Notes: generated by a model not told the origin, from the sequence alone. DNA of 64,000 nucleotides from Thermosynechococcus sp. HN-54 (GCF_023650955.1 NZ_CP098039.1:1612001-1676000); one strand, 5' to 3'. Numbered from the stretch's first letter, positions 55,075 to 64,000 are shown. Numbers and translations: made by a program.

Positions 55075-56154
55075 ATGATCAAGTTTTTAGTAACTGGTGG
55101 GGGGGGGTTTATTGGCGCCAATTTTGTGCGATTAGCCCTTACGGAAGGCTGGGGAGCGGTACTCAACCTTGATAAAGTGACCTATGCCTGTCACCCCGGC
55201 ACCTTGGCCATGCTCGAGCAATTGCCCAATTATCAAGTTGTGAAGGGAGATGTGGGCGATCGCCCCCTTGTCCAAGAGCTATTGCAAACCTTTCAGCCCG
55301 ATGCTGTGATTCACTTTGCTGCCGAAAGCCATGTCGATCGCTCCATCAATACTCCCCAAGACTTTATTCAAACCAATGTTGTCGGTACAGCCAATCTCCT
55401 AGAAGAGGTCAAAAGCTACTGGCAACAGTTACCCACTGGGGCACAAGCGCAGTTTCGCTTTGTTCATATCTCCACTGATGAAGTCTATGGCAGTCTTGGC
55501 CCTGAGGATCCGCCCTTCCGGGAAGACACCCCCTATGCCCCCAACAGTCCCTATGCCGCCTCAAAGGCCGCCTCAGATCACCTTGTGCGTGCCTACCACC
55601 ACACCTACGGCCTACCCACCCTGACAACCAATTGCTCCAACAACTATGGCCCCTACCAGTTTCCTGAAAAACTGATTCCCCTGATGATCTGCCAAGCCTT
55701 GGCGGGACAACCGCTACCGATATATGGGGATGGGCAAAATGTACGGGATTGGCTCTACGTTGAAGATCACTGCCGCGCGGTTTATACCGTCTGGCAAAAG
55801 GGCCAAGTGGGGGAAACCTACAATATTGGTGGCAACTGCGAAAAGCCGAACCTTGAAGTGGTGCAAATCCTCTGTGATCTGCTGCAAACCCTTGTGCCCC
55901 GGTCTGATTTGAATTACCGCAGCTTGATTACCTTTGTCAGCGATCGCCCCGGCCACGATCGCCGCTACGCCATTGATGCCCGTAAAATTCAGCAGGAACT
56001 GGGGTGGCAGCCCCAAGAAACCTTCAGCAGTGGCCTCGAAAAAACGGTGCAGTGGTACCTTGCTCATCAAGATTGGGTGCAAGCAGCCCGCACCGCCGAC
56101 TACAGTGCTTGGTTAGCAACCAACTATGGCAGTCTCTTAACCCCTTGCCCATGA
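55075..56154 (+). CDS. rfbB: dTDP-glucose 4,6-dehydratase
   Basis: 359 aa from ATG 55075; GTG starts at 55060 and 55063 are in frame but lie in the repeat. NAD-binding [14 protein letters not shown], the Asp-Glu catalytic pair in [22 protein letters not shown] with the Tyr/Lys pair, and [17 protein letters not shown] are all present. It converts dTDP-glucose to the 4-keto-6-deoxy sugar, the second step to dTDP-rhamnose. It overlaps rfbA by ATGA. Confidence 0.95.
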   Translation: MIKFLVTGGGGFIGANFVRLALTEGWGAVLNLDKVTYACHPGTLAMLEQLPNYQVVKGDVGDRPLVQELLQTFQPDAVIHFAAESHVDRSINTPQDFIQTNVVGTANLLEEVKSYWQQLPTGAQAQFRFVHISTDEVYGSLGPEDPPFREDTPYAPNSPYAASKAASDHLVRAYHHTYGLPTLTTNCSNNYGPYQFPEKLIPLMICQALAGQPLPIYGDGQNVRDWLYVEDHCRAVYTVWQKGQVGETYNIGGNCEKPNLEVVQILCDLLQTLVPRSDLNYRSLITFVSDRPGHDRRYAIDARKIQQELGWQPQETFSSGLEKTVQWYLAHQDWVQAARTADYSAWLATNYGSLLTPCP

Positions 56155-57062
56155 AAGGAATTATTCTAGCCGGCGGGTCAGGGACGCGTCTCTATCCTCT
56201 GACGCAGGTGATCAGTAAACAACTGATGCCCATCTATGACAAACCCATGATTTACTATCCCCTCTCAATCTTGATGCTGGCGGGGATTCGGGAGATTCTC
56301 ATTATTTCCACCCCAGAGCACCTCTATCTTTTTGAAAAGCTTCTGGGGGATGGTCATCAGTGGGGTTTATCCCTCAGCTATTGTGTGCAGCCTCAGCCCA
56401 ATGGTCTAGCGGAAGCTTTTATTCTAGGGCGCGAATTTTTGCAGGGGGAACCCGTGTGCCTTACCCTTGGCGATAATCTTCTCTACGGCCATGATCTTTC
56501 GCAGAAGTTACAACGAGCCGCTCAACTCACCCAAGGGGCAATGATCTTTGGCTATCGGGTGGCCAATCCCCAGCAGTACGGTGTGATTGAGTTTGATGCC
56601 AGCGGTCGTGTTCTCAGCATTGAGGAAAAACCAGCCGTGCCCAAGTCCAACTATGCGGTGCCGGGCGTTTATTTCTATGACCATCAAGTGTGCGATCTCG
56701 CGGCTCAGCTGCAACCGTCAGCGCGAGGAGAACTGGAAATTACAGATCTCAACCGCCTCTACCTCGAAAAGGGACAACTGCGGGTGGAATTGCTTGGCCG
56801 CGGCTATGCATGGCTAGATACGGGTACCCATGATCTGCTGCAACAGGCCAGTAGCTTCATTCGCACCCTAGAGGAACGGCAGGGGGTGAAAATTGCCTGC
56901 TTAGAGGAAATTGCTTTGTATCAGGGCTACATTACCCCAGAGCAACTTTATGAACTCGCCCAACCCCTGCGCAAAAGTAGCTATGGCCAATATCTCTTGC
57001 AGGTGTGGGCAGAAGTGACAGGAGGAATTCATGCTCAAGGTGCAACCGCTCGCGATCGCTGA
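56151..57062 (+). CDS. rfbA: Glucose-1-phosphate thymidylyltransferase
   Basis: 303 aa from ATG 56151, overlapping the rfbB stop as ATGA. The nucleotide site [40 protein letters not shown] and [13 protein letters not shown] are diagnostic. It makes dTDP-glucose from dTTP and glucose-1-phosphate, the first step of the pathway. Its 3' end overlaps rfbC by 32 bp. Confidence 0.96.
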   Translation: MKGIILAGGSGTRLYPLTQVISKQLMPIYDKPMIYYPLSILMLAGIREILIISTPEHLYLFEKLLGDGHQWGLSLSYCVQPQPNGLAEAFILGREFLQGEPVCLTLGDNLLYGHDLSQKLQRAAQLTQGAMIFGYRVANPQQYGVIEFDASGRVLSIEEKPAVPKSNYAVPGVYFYDHQVCDLAAQLQPSARGELEITDLNRLYLEKGQLRVELLGRGYAWLDTGTHDLLQQASSFIRTLEERQGVKIACLEEIALYQGYITPEQLYELAQPLRKSSYGQYLLQVWAEVTGGIHAQGATARDR

Positions 57063-57579
57063 CGTTCTGCTGTTGGAACCCCCTGTCTTTCGCGATCAGC
57101 GGGGCTTTTTCCTAGAAAGCTTTAATCAACGGGCTTTTATGGCCGCCACAGGCTTAGACGTGACTTTTGTCCAAGACAATCACTCTGCCTCACAACAGGG
57201 CGTACTACGGGGCTTGCACTACCAGTACCAACACCCCCAAGGCAAACTCATTCGCGTGATTGAGGGGGAAATTTTCGATGTTGCAGTCGATTTGCGGCGT
57301 TCCTCGCCCACCTGTGGCCAATGGGTAGGGGCTTGGCTCAGTGCAGACACGTTCCAGCAACTGTGGATTCCCCCTGGCTTTGCCCACGGCTTCTGGGTGC
57401 AATCAGCCACCGCCCAAGTGCTCTACAAAACAACGGACTACTACAATCCGGGGGATGAATATACGCTGCTGTGGAATGATCCAACTGTCGGCATTCAATG
57501 GCCGATCGCTAGGGAACCCCTCCTTTCTGCCAAGGATCAGCAGGGCAAATCTTTTAACGAACTTCCCCTATTTGCTTGA
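57031..57579 (+). CDS. rfbC: dTDP-4-dehydrorhamnose 3,5-epimerase
   Basis: 182 aa. ATG 57031 has a perfect GGAGG 5 bp before it inside rfbA. The RmlC cupin shows [45 protein letters not shown] with the catalytic His, and [12 protein letters not shown]. It epimerises C3 and C5 to give dTDP-4-keto-L-rhamnose. The final reductase rfbD is not next in line; psbD follows on the other strand. Confidence 0.95.
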   Translation: MLKVQPLAIADVLLLEPPVFRDQRGFFLESFNQRAFMAATGLDVTFVQDNHSASQQGVLRGLHYQYQHPQGKLIRVIEGEIFDVAVDLRRSSPTCGQWVGAWLSADTFQQLWIPPGFAHGFWVQSATAQVLYKTTDYYNPGDEYTLLWNDPTVGIQWPIAREPLLSAKDQQGKSFNELPLFA

Positions 57580-57581
57580 GA

Positions 57582-57610
57582 TAAAAAATCCCTCCCCAAT
57601 TGGAGAGGGA
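57582..57610 (-). terminator. Intrinsic terminator of psbD (also ends rfbC side)
   Basis: On the minus strand CCCTCTCC-AATT-GGGGAGGG forms an 8-bp stem (one G-T pair) with a 4-nt loop, followed by A and six T. It is 27 bp after the psbD stop. On the plus strand the same stem lacks a T-run, so it mainly ends psbD. Confidence 0.88.
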
Positions 57611-57636
57611 CACTCAGACGAGGATACGATCACGCC

Positions 57637-58695
57637 CTACAGAGCGTTACCACGGGGGAGTACCTCTTCTGGGAAGACAAAGTTTTCATGGGGTTGGTCT
57701 TGGGGCGCCATCCAAGCGCGAATGCCCTCGTTCAAGAGCAGGTTCTTCGTGTAGAACGTCTCAAACTCAGGGTCTTCCGCTGCTCGAATCTCCTGCGAAA
57801 TAAAGTCATAGGACCGCAGGTTCAACGCCAGACCCACGATGCCAATCGCACTCATCCACAGCCCCGTCACGGGCACAAACAACATGAAAAAGTGCAACCA
57901 GCGCTTGTTCGAGAAGGCAATCCCAAAAATTTGGCTCCAAAACCGGTTCGCCGTCACCATCGAGTAGGTCTCTTCCGATTGGGTGGGACTAAAGGCACGG
58001 AAGGTGCTCGCCGATTCCCCATCTTGGAAGAGGGTGTTTTCCACGGTGGCACCATGGATGGCACACAACAGGGCACCACCGAGCACACCGGCCACCCCCA
58101 TCATGTGAAAGGGATTCAAGGTCCAGTTGTGGAACCCTTGGAAGAACAGGAGGAAGCGGAAGATGGCGGCCACGCCAAAGCTGGGGGCAAAGAACCAACT
58201 GGATTGCCCCAAGGGGTAAATCAAGAAGACGCTGACAAAGACAGCAATGGGGGCACTGAAGGCAATGGCGTTGTAGGGACGGATGCCCACCAAGCGAGCA
58301 ATTTCAAACTGCCGCAGCATGAAGCCAATGAGGCCAAAGGCGCCGTGGAGGGCGATAAAGGTCCACAGACCCCCCAGTTGGCACCAGCGGGTGAAGTCCC
58401 CTTGGGCTTCGGGCCCCCAGAGGAGAAGGAGGGAGTGCCCCATGCTGTTGGCCGGGGTGGAAACGGCAACGGTGAGGAAGTTGCAGCCTTCGAGGTAGCT
58501 GGAAGCAAGGCCGTGGGTGTACCAAGAGGTAACAAAGGTGGTACCGGTCAGCCAGCCACCGAGGGCAAGGTAGGCACAGGGGAAAAGCAGGATGCCTGAC
58601 CAGCCGACAAAGACAAATCTGTCACGTTTGAGCCAGTCGTCAAGGATGTCAAACCATCCCCGTTCTGCTGGCGCTCGTCCAATCGCGATTGTCAT
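57637..58695 (-). CDS. psbD: Photosystem II D2 protein, copy without psbC
   Basis: 352 aa from ATG 58695 ([21 protein letters not shown]), the standard D2 length; a TTG three codons earlier is in frame. Five membrane helices with the ligands for chlorophyll ([19 protein letters not shown]), non-haem iron and plastoquinone QA ([28 protein letters not shown]). psbC normally overlaps the 3' end of psbD; here a terminator follows, so this is the single-gene psbD copy (psbD2-type). Such copies are induced by high light in other cyanobacteria. Confidence 0.97.
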   Translation of the reverse strand: MTIAIGRAPAERGWFDILDDWLKRDRFVFVGWSGILLFPCAYLALGGWLTGTTFVTSWYTHGLASSYLEGCNFLTVAVSTPANSMGHSLLLLWGPEAQGDFTRWCQLGGLWTFIALHGAFGLIGFMLRQFEIARLVGIRPYNAIAFSAPIAVFVSVFLIYPLGQSSWFFAPSFGVAAIFRFLLFFQGFHNWTLNPFHMMGVAGVLGGALLCAIHGATVENTLFQDGESASTFRAFSPTQSEETYSMVTANRFWSQIFGIAFSNKRWLHFFMLFVPVTGLWMSAIGIVGLALNLRSYDFISQEIRAAEDPEFETFYTKNLLLNEGIRAWMAPQDQPHENFVFPEEVLPRGNAL

Positions 58696-58854
58696 AAAAC
58701 TCAACTCCGAAAGGAAGTGATAAAGGCAGATTCGTGAGGTAGCTCAGTGGGAGAATAAGAGCCAAGTTTACGAATCTTAATAACGACTCTAATCTAGCAA
58801 AGGCGTTTTGTGGTTTTCAACAAGGCATATCCCGTGAGATGACCTTGTATATCC

Positions 58855-58870
58855 GATATAGCCCTTTTCT
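58855..58870 (-). promoter_or_regulatory. Degenerate copy of the motif facing psbD
   Basis: On the minus strand: AGAAAA, GGGC, TATATC. It keeps the GAAAAGGGCT core but has lost both TG half-site starts. It lies 160 bp ahead of the psbD start in the same direction, and forms an inverted pair with the copy at 58943. Confidence 0.3.
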
Positions 58871-58942
58871 AGACGGTGGGGATCTACCACTGAAGCGTTC
58901 TCCTGCCCGTCAGGCTGTTTTGCGCAGAGTGTTCACTTGCCG

Positions 58943-58958
58943 TGAAAAGGGCTGTAAG
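58943..58958 (+). promoter_or_regulatory. TGAAAA-GGGC-TGTAAG motif facing the WecG-type gene
   Basis: TGAAAA, GGGC, TGTAAG with the 10-bp period. It would fall inside the reading frame if the GTG at 58942 were used as start; since identical sites are intergenic elsewhere, a downstream start (58990 or 59008) is more likely. TTAATT about 20 bp after it could be a -10 box. Confidence 0.4.
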
Positions 58959-59007
58959 ATACCCGGTGTTTCTTGTGCTTAATTTCCCTATGGGTTACCC
59001 CCTTTTG

Positions 59008-59766
59008 ATGCCCACCATTCCCGCAAAAGTCTCAGTTTTCGGATTTCCCCTCCATTTGGTGGACAATGCTCCCGAGTGGTTGCTGATGCAACAGCGGGAT
59101 GGTCGTGGCCAACATGTGATCACTCTCAACTCGGAGATGGTGATGTTGGCGGAGCGCTCACCAGAGTTTGCCGATGTTTTACACCGTGCCGATTTGGTGA
59201 TTCCCGATGGATCGGGGGTCATTCTCTACCTCAAGTTACATGGCCTCTCTGTGCGCCGTCTGCCGGGGATTGAATTTGCCGAAGCTCTCCTGCGACTTGC
59301 CAATGAGGCGCCCCAGCCGAAGCGGGTCTTTTTCTATGGGGCAGCACCGGGGGTGGCAGAAAAAGTGGCTGAACGCTGGCATCGAGAGTTGCCCAACCTA
59401 GACATTGTTGGCGTACAGTCAGGCTACCACGATGCCGATACGGAAATTGTCCTCATTGAGATGTTGAAAGAAACACAACCCCACATTATCTTTGTGGCTT
59501 TGGGGGTACCCCGGCAGGAATACTGGATCGATCGCCATCGCCACATTTGTCCAGAAGCAATTTGGGTGGGCGTGGGCGGTAGCTTTGACGTTTGGGCGGG
59601 GGTGAAAAAACGAGCACCCAAGCTCATGCAAAAACTCCATCTGGAGTGGCTCTACCGTCTTTATCAGGAACCGTGGCGTTGGCGGCGCATGTTGGCTCTC
59701 CCTCAATTTGCATGGAAAGCTCTCCTGAGTCGTTTCTATGGACGGCAGCGTTACTCTTCCCGATGA
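59008..59766 (+). CDS. WecG/TagA/CpsF-family glycosyltransferase
   Basis: 252 aa from ATG 59008 (MPTIPAKVSVFGFPLHLVDN), which fits family starts; ATG 58990 and GTG 58942 are alternatives. GT26 features are HVITLNSEMVMLAERSPEF, ADLVIPDGSGVIL, FFYGAAPGVAEK, FVALGVPRQEYWID and GVGGSFDVWAG. It adds the second sugar (often N-acetylmannosamine) to a WecA-type lipid-linked sugar at the cytoplasmic face. Overlaps ftsE by ATGA. Confidence 0.92.
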   Translation: MPTIPAKVSVFGFPLHLVDNAPEWLLMQQRDGRGQHVITLNSEMVMLAERSPEFADVLHRADLVIPDGSGVILYLKLHGLSVRRLPGIEFAEALLRLANEAPQPKRVFFYGAAPGVAEKVAERWHRELPNLDIVGVQSGYHDADTEIVLIEMLKETQPHIIFVALGVPRQEYWIDRHRHICPEAIWVGVGGSFDVWAGVKKRAPKLMQKLHLEWLYRLYQEPWRWRRMLALPQFAWKALLSRFYGRQRYSSR

Positions 59767-60485
59767 CGGCCGTAACCCCAGTGGCACCCGACCGTGAATT
59801 GATCTCTGACGGGTCTGTAGTTGCGGAACTGTGCCAAGTCACCAAGTCTTTTGGCGGAGCTTTGCCCTGTTTGCATCGGGTGAGCTTGCAACTGCGACGC
59901 GGAGACTTTTATTTTCTCACTGGCGCCTCAGGCTCAGGTAAATCGACCCTCTTAAAACTACTCTGTGGTCAGCTTCGTCCGGATCAGGGCACAGTTCGTC
60001 TGTTTGGTCAAGACGTGAATCCTCAACAGAACCGGCAGATGGCACAGTTGCGGCGGCGGCTAGGGGTGATTTTTCAGGATTTTAAGCTGCTTGGCGATCG
60101 CTCCGTGGCGGAGAATGTTGCCTTTGCTCTTTTAGTCCGCGGTACCCCAAAACGGGAAATTCAGCAGCGGGTACAAACGGCGCTCAAACTGGTGGGCCTG
60201 AGCCACAAAGCCAATGCCAATCCCCAATCTCTATCGGGGGGAGAGCAGCAGCGGGTGAGTATTGCGCGGGCGATTGTCGGTGGACCTGAGCTATTGCTGG
60301 CGGATGAACCCACGGGTAATCTGGATCCCCAAACCAGCCAGCAAATTCTTGCCCTGCTCCATCGCCTTCATCAACATGGGCTAACGGTTCTCTTTACTAC
60401 CCATGACCTCGCCTTGACTCGCTTAGTTCCCCATCGGATTCTCCATTTGCACCATGGCAAACTTGAGTCCCTTACCCACCCTTAA
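59763..60485 (+). CDS. ftsE: Cell-division ABC ATPase FtsE
   Basis: 240 aa from ATG 59763, overlapping the WecG-type stop. Walker [25 protein letters not shown], Walker [12 protein letters not shown] and [10 protein letters not shown] are complete, and [20 protein letters not shown] is typical of FtsE. With FtsX it transmits ATP energy to peptidoglycan hydrolases at the septum. The first 25 residues are longer than usual. It overlaps ftsX by 32 bp. Confidence 0.93.
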   Translation: MTAVTPVAPDRELISDGSVVAELCQVTKSFGGALPCLHRVSLQLRRGDFYFLTGASGSGKSTLLKLLCGQLRPDQGTVRLFGQDVNPQQNRQMAQLRRRLGVIFQDFKLLGDRSVAENVAFALLVRGTPKREIQQRVQTALKLVGLSHKANANPQSLSGGEQQRVSIARAIVGGPELLLADEPTGNLDPQTSQQILALLHRLHQHGLTVLFTTHDLALTRLVPHRILHLHHGKLESLTHP

Positions 60486-61362
60486 CTTTTTGCTTCCAGA
60501 AGTGCGCCGCAGTCTCTGGCGCGGTGGTTGGCTCAATGGCGCAGCCGTCATTGCTGTGGCCGTGACGCTCTTTATTTTTGGTTGGGGCTGGCAAATTTCG
60601 CACATTTTAGGCGCTAGTGTCGAGTCCTTGGGCAATCGCCTAGAAATTACGGCCTATGTCTCGCCTACTCTTCCCGCAGCCAAAGTGGCCAGCCTCAAGG
60701 AGCAGTTAGCAGCATTACCGGAGGTAGCCGACTTCACTTGGATTGATCGCGATCGCGCTTGGGCAGAATTGCAAGCTGATTTAGGCCTCAAAAGCGAACA
60801 GGGTGGCTTAGACCTCTTTGACACCAATCCCCTCAGCGATGAAATCAAGATCCGCGCCCAAAGCCTTGATCAGGTGGCTCCCCTAGCTAGCCAAATCGCC
60901 CAAAAAGAGGGCATTGAGTCCGTGCAGTACCTCGAACGGGCATTAACGGGTCTGCAAAGTGTGCAGCAGGTGGTGCGGGGAGTCACGTTCATTTTGGTGC
61001 TGCTCCTGAGTTTAACGGTCGTTGCTTTGGTGAGCGCTATTTTGCGGTTGATTATCCTTGTGCGCCAACCTGAAATTGAGATCATGACTCTCGTGGGCGC
61101 CACCCAAACATGGATTTATACGCCCCTATTTATTCAAGCCGCTAGCCTAGGGGGTGGGGGCGGTTTACTGGCATGGATGGTCGGCTGGGGTAGCAGTCAA
61201 CAACTTCAGCAGTGGTTAGCCCAACAGCCTAGCTTTCGTGCCCTTGCCAGTAATGTTTCCCTTGAATGGTCAGCGGGCTTGGGGGTCTTCCTGCTCCTCA
61301 TCGGTGTGATTTTGGGACTTGTGAGTACCCGATTGGCACTGCAAACGACATCTCAGCGGTAG
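60454..61362 (+). CDS. ftsX: Cell-division permease FtsX
   Basis: 302 aa, four membrane helices: one near residue 30-48 (AAVIAVAVTLFIFGWGW), a periplasmic loop of about 120 residues (ITAYVSPTLPAAKVASLKEQL), then three helices from about 175. The phrase LIILVRQPEIEIMTLVGATQTWI marks the FtsX coupling loop. It works with FtsE on septal hydrolases; the M23 peptidase at 32.7 kb is a possible client (inference). Confidence 0.93.
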   Translation: MANLSPLPTLNFLLPEVRRSLWRGGWLNGAAVIAVAVTLFIFGWGWQISHILGASVESLGNRLEITAYVSPTLPAAKVASLKEQLAALPEVADFTWIDRDRAWAELQADLGLKSEQGGLDLFDTNPLSDEIKIRAQSLDQVAPLASQIAQKEGIESVQYLERALTGLQSVQQVVRGVTFILVLLLSLTVVALVSAILRLIILVRQPEIEIMTLVGATQTWIYTPLFIQAASLGGGGGLLAWMVGWGSSQQLQQWLAQQPSFRALASNVSLEWSAGLGVFLLLIGVILGLVSTRLALQTTSQR

Positions 61363-61410
61363 GCGGCTATGCCACAATAAGTGGGGCAATGACGATTCAT
61401 TCCAAGGGCT

Positions 61411-62103
61411 ATGACAGAATCTACGGCTGACGAGAAAGCAATTGTTCAAAACTACTTCAACACGACCGGGTTCGATCGCTGGCGGCGCATCTATGGCACC
61501 GAACAGGTGAGTAAGGTGCAAGCGGATATCCGCATCGGACACCAGCAAACAATTGATACGGTGCTGGCATGGCTGAAGGCCGATGACTCCCTCAAGGGTA
61601 AACTGATTTGTGATGCGGGCTGTGGTGTCGGCAGTCTAAGTATTCCCCTTGCCAAGCTAGGAGCACGGGTCTATGCCAGTGACATTTCCGAGAAGATGGT
61701 GGCAGAAGCTCGCGATCGCGCCGCTGCTCAGTTGAATGGCCACCATGAATTGATCCTGAGTGTCAGTGATCTAGAAGCGTTGCGGGGACAATATCACACC
61801 GTCATCTGCCTTGATGTCCTCATCCACTATCCCGACAGCCAAATGGCAGGGATGCTAGCCCACTTGAGTTCCTTGGCCATGGAGCGGCTCATTCTCAGCT
61901 TTGCCCCCAAAACACCAAAATATATGCTGCTTAAGAAGATTGGTGAATTCTTCCCTGGCTCCAGCAAGGCCACCCGTGCCTATCTCCACAGCGAGGAATT
62001 TATTGTCGGCATTTTGCGGGACTTGGGTTGGCGGATTGAGCGCAATGCGATGACGAAAACCCGTTTTTACTTTTCGCGACTTCTAGAGGCAGTACGAGCC
62101 TAA
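61411..62103 (+). CDS. chlM: Magnesium-protoporphyrin IX O-methyltransferase
   Basis: 230 aa. The SAM site is DAGCGVGSLSIPLAKLG at 68-84, followed by VYASDISEKMVAEA and LDVLIHYPDSQM. Start VQNYFNTTGFDRWRRIYG and end MTKTRFYFSRLLEAVR match ChlM. It methylates the 13-propionate of Mg-protoporphyrin, a committed step to chlorophyll. It is 48 bp after ftsX and directly joins tsaE. Confidence 0.95.
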   Translation: MTESTADEKAIVQNYFNTTGFDRWRRIYGTEQVSKVQADIRIGHQQTIDTVLAWLKADDSLKGKLICDAGCGVGSLSIPLAKLGARVYASDISEKMVAEARDRAAAQLNGHHELILSVSDLEALRGQYHTVICLDVLIHYPDSQMAGMLAHLSSLAMERLILSFAPKTPKYMLLKKIGEFFPGSSKATRAYLHSEEFIVGILRDLGWRIERNAMTKTRFYFSRLLEAVRA

Positions 62104-62562
62104 ATGACGAACCTCAACCTAAGCTTGGCAGAACTGCAAGCCTTGGGGCGCCAGTGGGGAACATGGCTGCCGCCGGGGACGGTGCTCTTGTTAACGGGAG
62201 ATCTAGGGGCAGGGAAAACCACGTTTGTGCAAGCCTTGGGGGAGGGATTGGGTATTGCGGATGTCATTCAAAGCCCCACCTTCACCCTGATTCAGGAATA
62301 CCCTGAAGGGCGTGTGCCCCTCTATCACTTTGATCTCTATCGCCTTACCCCCGCTGAGGTGGCGGAACTGGCCCCGGAACGCTATTGGCTTGGGGAAGAA
62401 ATTGATCTAGGGATTGTTGCCATTGAGTGGCCCGATCGCTTGCCAACATTGCCCCTAGACTATCTTAGGCTCCAGCTTCAACGGCAGCAGGATCGCACCC
62501 ATCTAACCTTAGAGGCTGTAGGGGCAGCGACAGCGCTGTTGCCCAAGTGCTTAAATCTCTAA
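62104..62562 (+). CDS. tsaE: tRNA threonylcarbamoyladenosine ATPase TsaE
   Basis: 152 aa. Walker [10 protein letters not shown] at 32-40, [25 protein letters not shown] and [10 protein letters not shown] are diagnostic. With TsaB and TsaD it makes t6A37 in ANN-decoding tRNAs. It starts 2 bp after chlM. The last 98 bp overlap the 3' end of the convergent trmFO, an unusually long tail-to-tail overlap, so the two C-termini constrain each other. Confidence 0.94.
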   Translation: MTNLNLSLAELQALGRQWGTWLPPGTVLLLTGDLGAGKTTFVQALGEGLGIADVIQSPTFTLIQEYPEGRVPLYHFDLYRLTPAEVAELAPERYWLGEEIDLGIVAIEWPDRLPTLPLDYLRLQLQRQQDRTHLTLEAVGAATALLPKCLNL

Positions 62563-63838
62563 GGGCGCGATCGCGATAGGCGGCATAGCGCAAGGCCTTT
62601 TGGCGAACTTTTTGTTCTAAGGGTGGCAAAATGCCAAAGTTAGGCGGCATTGGCTGAAAGGTTTTGCTGTCAGCGGTACTGATGTAGTGGAACAGCGCAC
62701 CAGCCATGGTTGTCGGTGGCAAGACAAGAGGCGCCAGACCCCGTGCCAAGCGAGCCGCATTTGTTCCTGCTAGCCAGCCCCCCGCTGCCGCCGCCGTATA
62801 ACCTTCAGTGCCCGTAATTTGACCTGCCGCCAAGAGGGTGGGGCGATCGCGAAACTGGAGACTCGGGGTCAGCAACTTCGGCGCATTTAGGAAGGTATTG
62901 CGGTGCATCACCCCCATGCGCACAAATTCCGCCTGCTCCAAACCCGGAATCATCCGAAAGACCCGCTGCTGCTCGCCCCAGCGCAGATTGGTTTGAAAAC
63001 CGACCAAGTTCCACAGCTGACCGTGGTGATCCTCTTGGCGCAGTTGTGCCACCGCATAGGGACGCTCTCCCGTATGGGGATCTCGCAAGCCCACAGGCTT
63101 CAAAGGCCCAAACCGCAGCGTATCCACCCCTCGCCGCGCCAACTCCTCTACGGGTAAGCAAGCCTCAAAAAATTGAGCATTCTCGCGCTCAAAGTCCTTC
63201 AAGGGTGCCTGCTCGGCTTCACAGAGCGCCTGCCAAAAGCGCTGATATTCTTCAGCAGTGAAGGGACAGTTGAGATAGGCCGCTTCCCCTCGGTCGTAGC
63301 GGGAGGCCAAAAAGGCCACCTCACGGTTAATGGACTCCCCAATCACAATTGGGCTGGCGGCATCAAAAAAGCTGAGGTAGTCCAGTCCGGTAAAGCGTTG
63401 GAGATCCGCACTCAGAGCCTCACTGGTGAGTGGCCCCGTGGCCAACACTACAATCCCGCTTTCTGGGAGGCGGGGTAGTTCTTCGCGCCGCAATGTCACA
63501 AGGGGATGGCTTTCGAGGGTTGCAGTCAACTCACGGCTAAATTGGGCGCGATCCACCGCTAGAGCACCCCCGGCGGGCACTTGATGGCGATCGGCAGTGG
63601 CAATAATCAACGACCCGAGGGCACGTAGTTCATAGTGTAATAACCCCGTGGCGCGATCGCTGGCCTTGGCACCAAAGGAATTACTGCACACCAACTCTGC
63701 CAACTCCGCCGTATGGTGAGCTGGACTGGCCACTTGGGGGCGCATTTCATACAGCACCACCGGCAGACCCGCACGGGCAATTTGCCAAGCCGCTTCGGTA
63801 CCGGCTAAACCACCGCCAATGACCGTAATCGGTTCCAT
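62465..63838 (-). CDS. trmFO: Methylenetetrahydrofolate-tRNA-(uracil-54-C5)-methyltransferase
   Basis: 457 aa. FAD site [21 protein letters not shown] at 4-24; the catalytic Cys51 in [37 protein letters not shown]-type region and [23 protein letters not shown] at the end. It methylates U54 of tRNA using folate instead of SAM. The last 33 codons or so lie over the tsaE end. It is 2 bp downstream of the partial antiporter stop. Confidence 0.94.
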   Translation of the reverse strand: MEPITVIGGGLAGTEAAWQIARAGLPVVLYEMRPQVASPAHHTAELAELVCSNSFGAKASDRATGLLHYELRALGSLIIATADRHQVPAGGALAVDRAQFSRELTATLESHPLVTLRREELPRLPESGIVVLATGPLTSEALSADLQRFTGLDYLSFFDAASPIVIGESINREVAFLASRYDRGEAAYLNCPFTAEEYQRFWQALCEAEQAPLKDFERENAQFFEACLPVEELARRGVDTLRFGPLKPVGLRDPHTGERPYAVAQLRQEDHHGQLWNLVGFQTNLRWGEQQRVFRMIPGLEQAEFVRMGVMHRNTFLNAPKLLTPSLQFRDRPTLLAAGQITGTEGYTAAAAGGWLAGTNAARLARGLAPLVLPPTTMAGALFHYISTADSKTFQPMPPNFGILPPLEQKVRQKALRYAAYRDRALRDLSTWATALSLPLQPLRLDGCDPAAVEAGA

Positions 63839-63840
63839 TC

Positions 63841-64000
63841 CTATCCTTCTGGGGGAGACTCCACTGCAACGTCTGAGGTGGGTAACGCCTCTGCGGCCTC
63901 TGCTTCTGGCTTAAAGACCAAACGCAGCAGGGGTGGTGCAACGAACGTGGTCACAATCACCATCACGATAATGCCGGCATCTAGGGCCTTCGAGAGCACA
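63841..64000 (-). CDS. Cation:proton antiporter, C-terminal fragment
   Basis: Only the last 53 codons are in the window. The visible end has one hydrophobic helix ([23 protein letters not shown]) and a Glu/Ala/Pro-rich tail ending in PPEG before TAG at 63841. The phrase [11 protein letters not shown] is typical of the last helix of CPA2/NapA-type sodium/proton antiporters. The rest lies beyond the edge, so the subfamily cannot be given. It is the gene upstream of trmFO on the same strand. Confidence 0.7.
   Translation of the reverse strand, partial: VLSKALDAGIIVMVIVTTFVAPPLLRLVFKPEAEAAEALPTSDVAVESPPEG

Larger units (their letters stand above)
58696..59007. other. 312-bp divergent promoter region of psbD and the WecG-type gene
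   Basis: Holds two inverted copies of the TGAAAA-GGGC-TGTA motif (58855 minus, 58943 plus). The psbD leader on the minus strand is about 70-110 nt if a -10 box such as TTATTAAGAT near 58775 is used, with GGAG 11 bp before the ATG. I found no complete tRNA, although 58738-58755 resembles a D-arm. Confidence 0.5.

Noticed and set aside
57688-58599. 303-aa open frame on the plus strand
   Set aside because: Antisense shadow of psbD; Gly/Lys/Glu-rich nonsense composition.
58736-58775. tRNA-like D-arm (GGTAGCTCAGTGGGAG) ahead of psbD
   Set aside because: No T-arm, anticodon stem or acceptor pairing can be built around it, so chance similarity is more likely.
58942-59007. GTG 58942 as start of the WecG-type gene
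   Set aside because: The codon is part of an intergenic motif that recurs elsewhere, and the added residues do not match family N-termini.
1-64000. Group II introns, IS elements, CRISPR arrays
   Set aside because: No reverse transcriptase, transposase or regular spacer-repeat array is readable on either strand, although such introns are common in thermophilic cyanobacteria.

Overview
The window reads as chromosomal DNA of a unicellular, probably thermophilic cyanobacterium. Direct signs are a photosystem II D2 gene (psbD), a phycobilin lyase (CpcT), Mg-protoporphyrin methyltransferase (ChlM), cyanophycin synthetase and cyanophycinase, a BicA-type bicarbonate transporter, Ycf35 and cyAbrB regulators, and the very frequent octamer GCGATCGC (HIP1). 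Gene content and style are closest to what I recall of Thermosynechococcus; that placement is from memory, not from a search. Genes are tightly packed, with many ATGA overlaps and few long gaps. I see no tRNA, rRNA, CRISPR array, insertion sequence or prophage.

Layout. 0-0.7 kb: a partial SPFH/Band 7 protein. 0.9-5.6 kb: a plus-strand run with a HAD-UbiA fusion, a GtrA-type membrane protein, a DprE1-like FAD oxidase and a DprE2-like reductase, together resembling the mycobacterial decaprenylphosphoryl-arabinose route, then a SAM hydroxide adenosyltransferase. 5.5-9.9 kb: a vWA protein and SbcC. 10-11.5 kb: a decayed Uma2-family gene, a 500-bp regulatory gap and a cyAbrB gene. 11.5-18.8 kb: cphB-cphA-5-oxoprolinase. 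19-20.3 kb: a tandem pair of Uma2 genes. 20.4-22 kb: a polysaccharide deacetylase. 22-26.1 kb: pstSCAB with a Pho box and an internal terminator. 26.2-34 kb: an alpha/beta-hydrolase-like protein, YdcF- and S4-domain proteins, rpmI-rplT-lgt, cpcT, a CobA-HemD fusion and an M23 peptidase. 34-43.2 kb: ribD, a dnaK-dnaJ pair, an acyl-CoA dehydrogenase-like gene, an AAG-type DNA glycosylase and bicA.

43.4-48.7 kb: small conserved cyanobacterial genes (DUF429, EI24, NfeD, ferredoxin-Ycf35-DUF2997) and a CRP-type regulator with an intact cAMP pocket. 48.7-54.8 kb: a seven-gene minus-strand run from glyA through wecA-like, cinA and a heptosyltransferase-like gene to gmhB. 55-57.6 kb: rfbB-rfbA-rfbC. 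57.6-58.7 kb: a psbD without psbC, closed by a strong terminator. 59-64 kb: a WecG-type glycosyltransferase, ftsE, ftsX, chlM, tsaE, trmFO and a partial antiporter.

Themes: envelope glycan building (arabinan-like donor cluster, WecA, GT9, GmhB, RfbBAC, WecG), nitrogen storage (cyanophycin), phosphate uptake, inorganic carbon uptake and photosystem/pigment maintenance. The two observations I would follow first are the compact decaprenylphosphoryl-arabinose-like cluster and an unlisted intergenic motif (TGAAAA-GGGC-TGTAA, half-sites 10 bp apart) that sits upstream of at least four genes, including psbD and cyAbrB.
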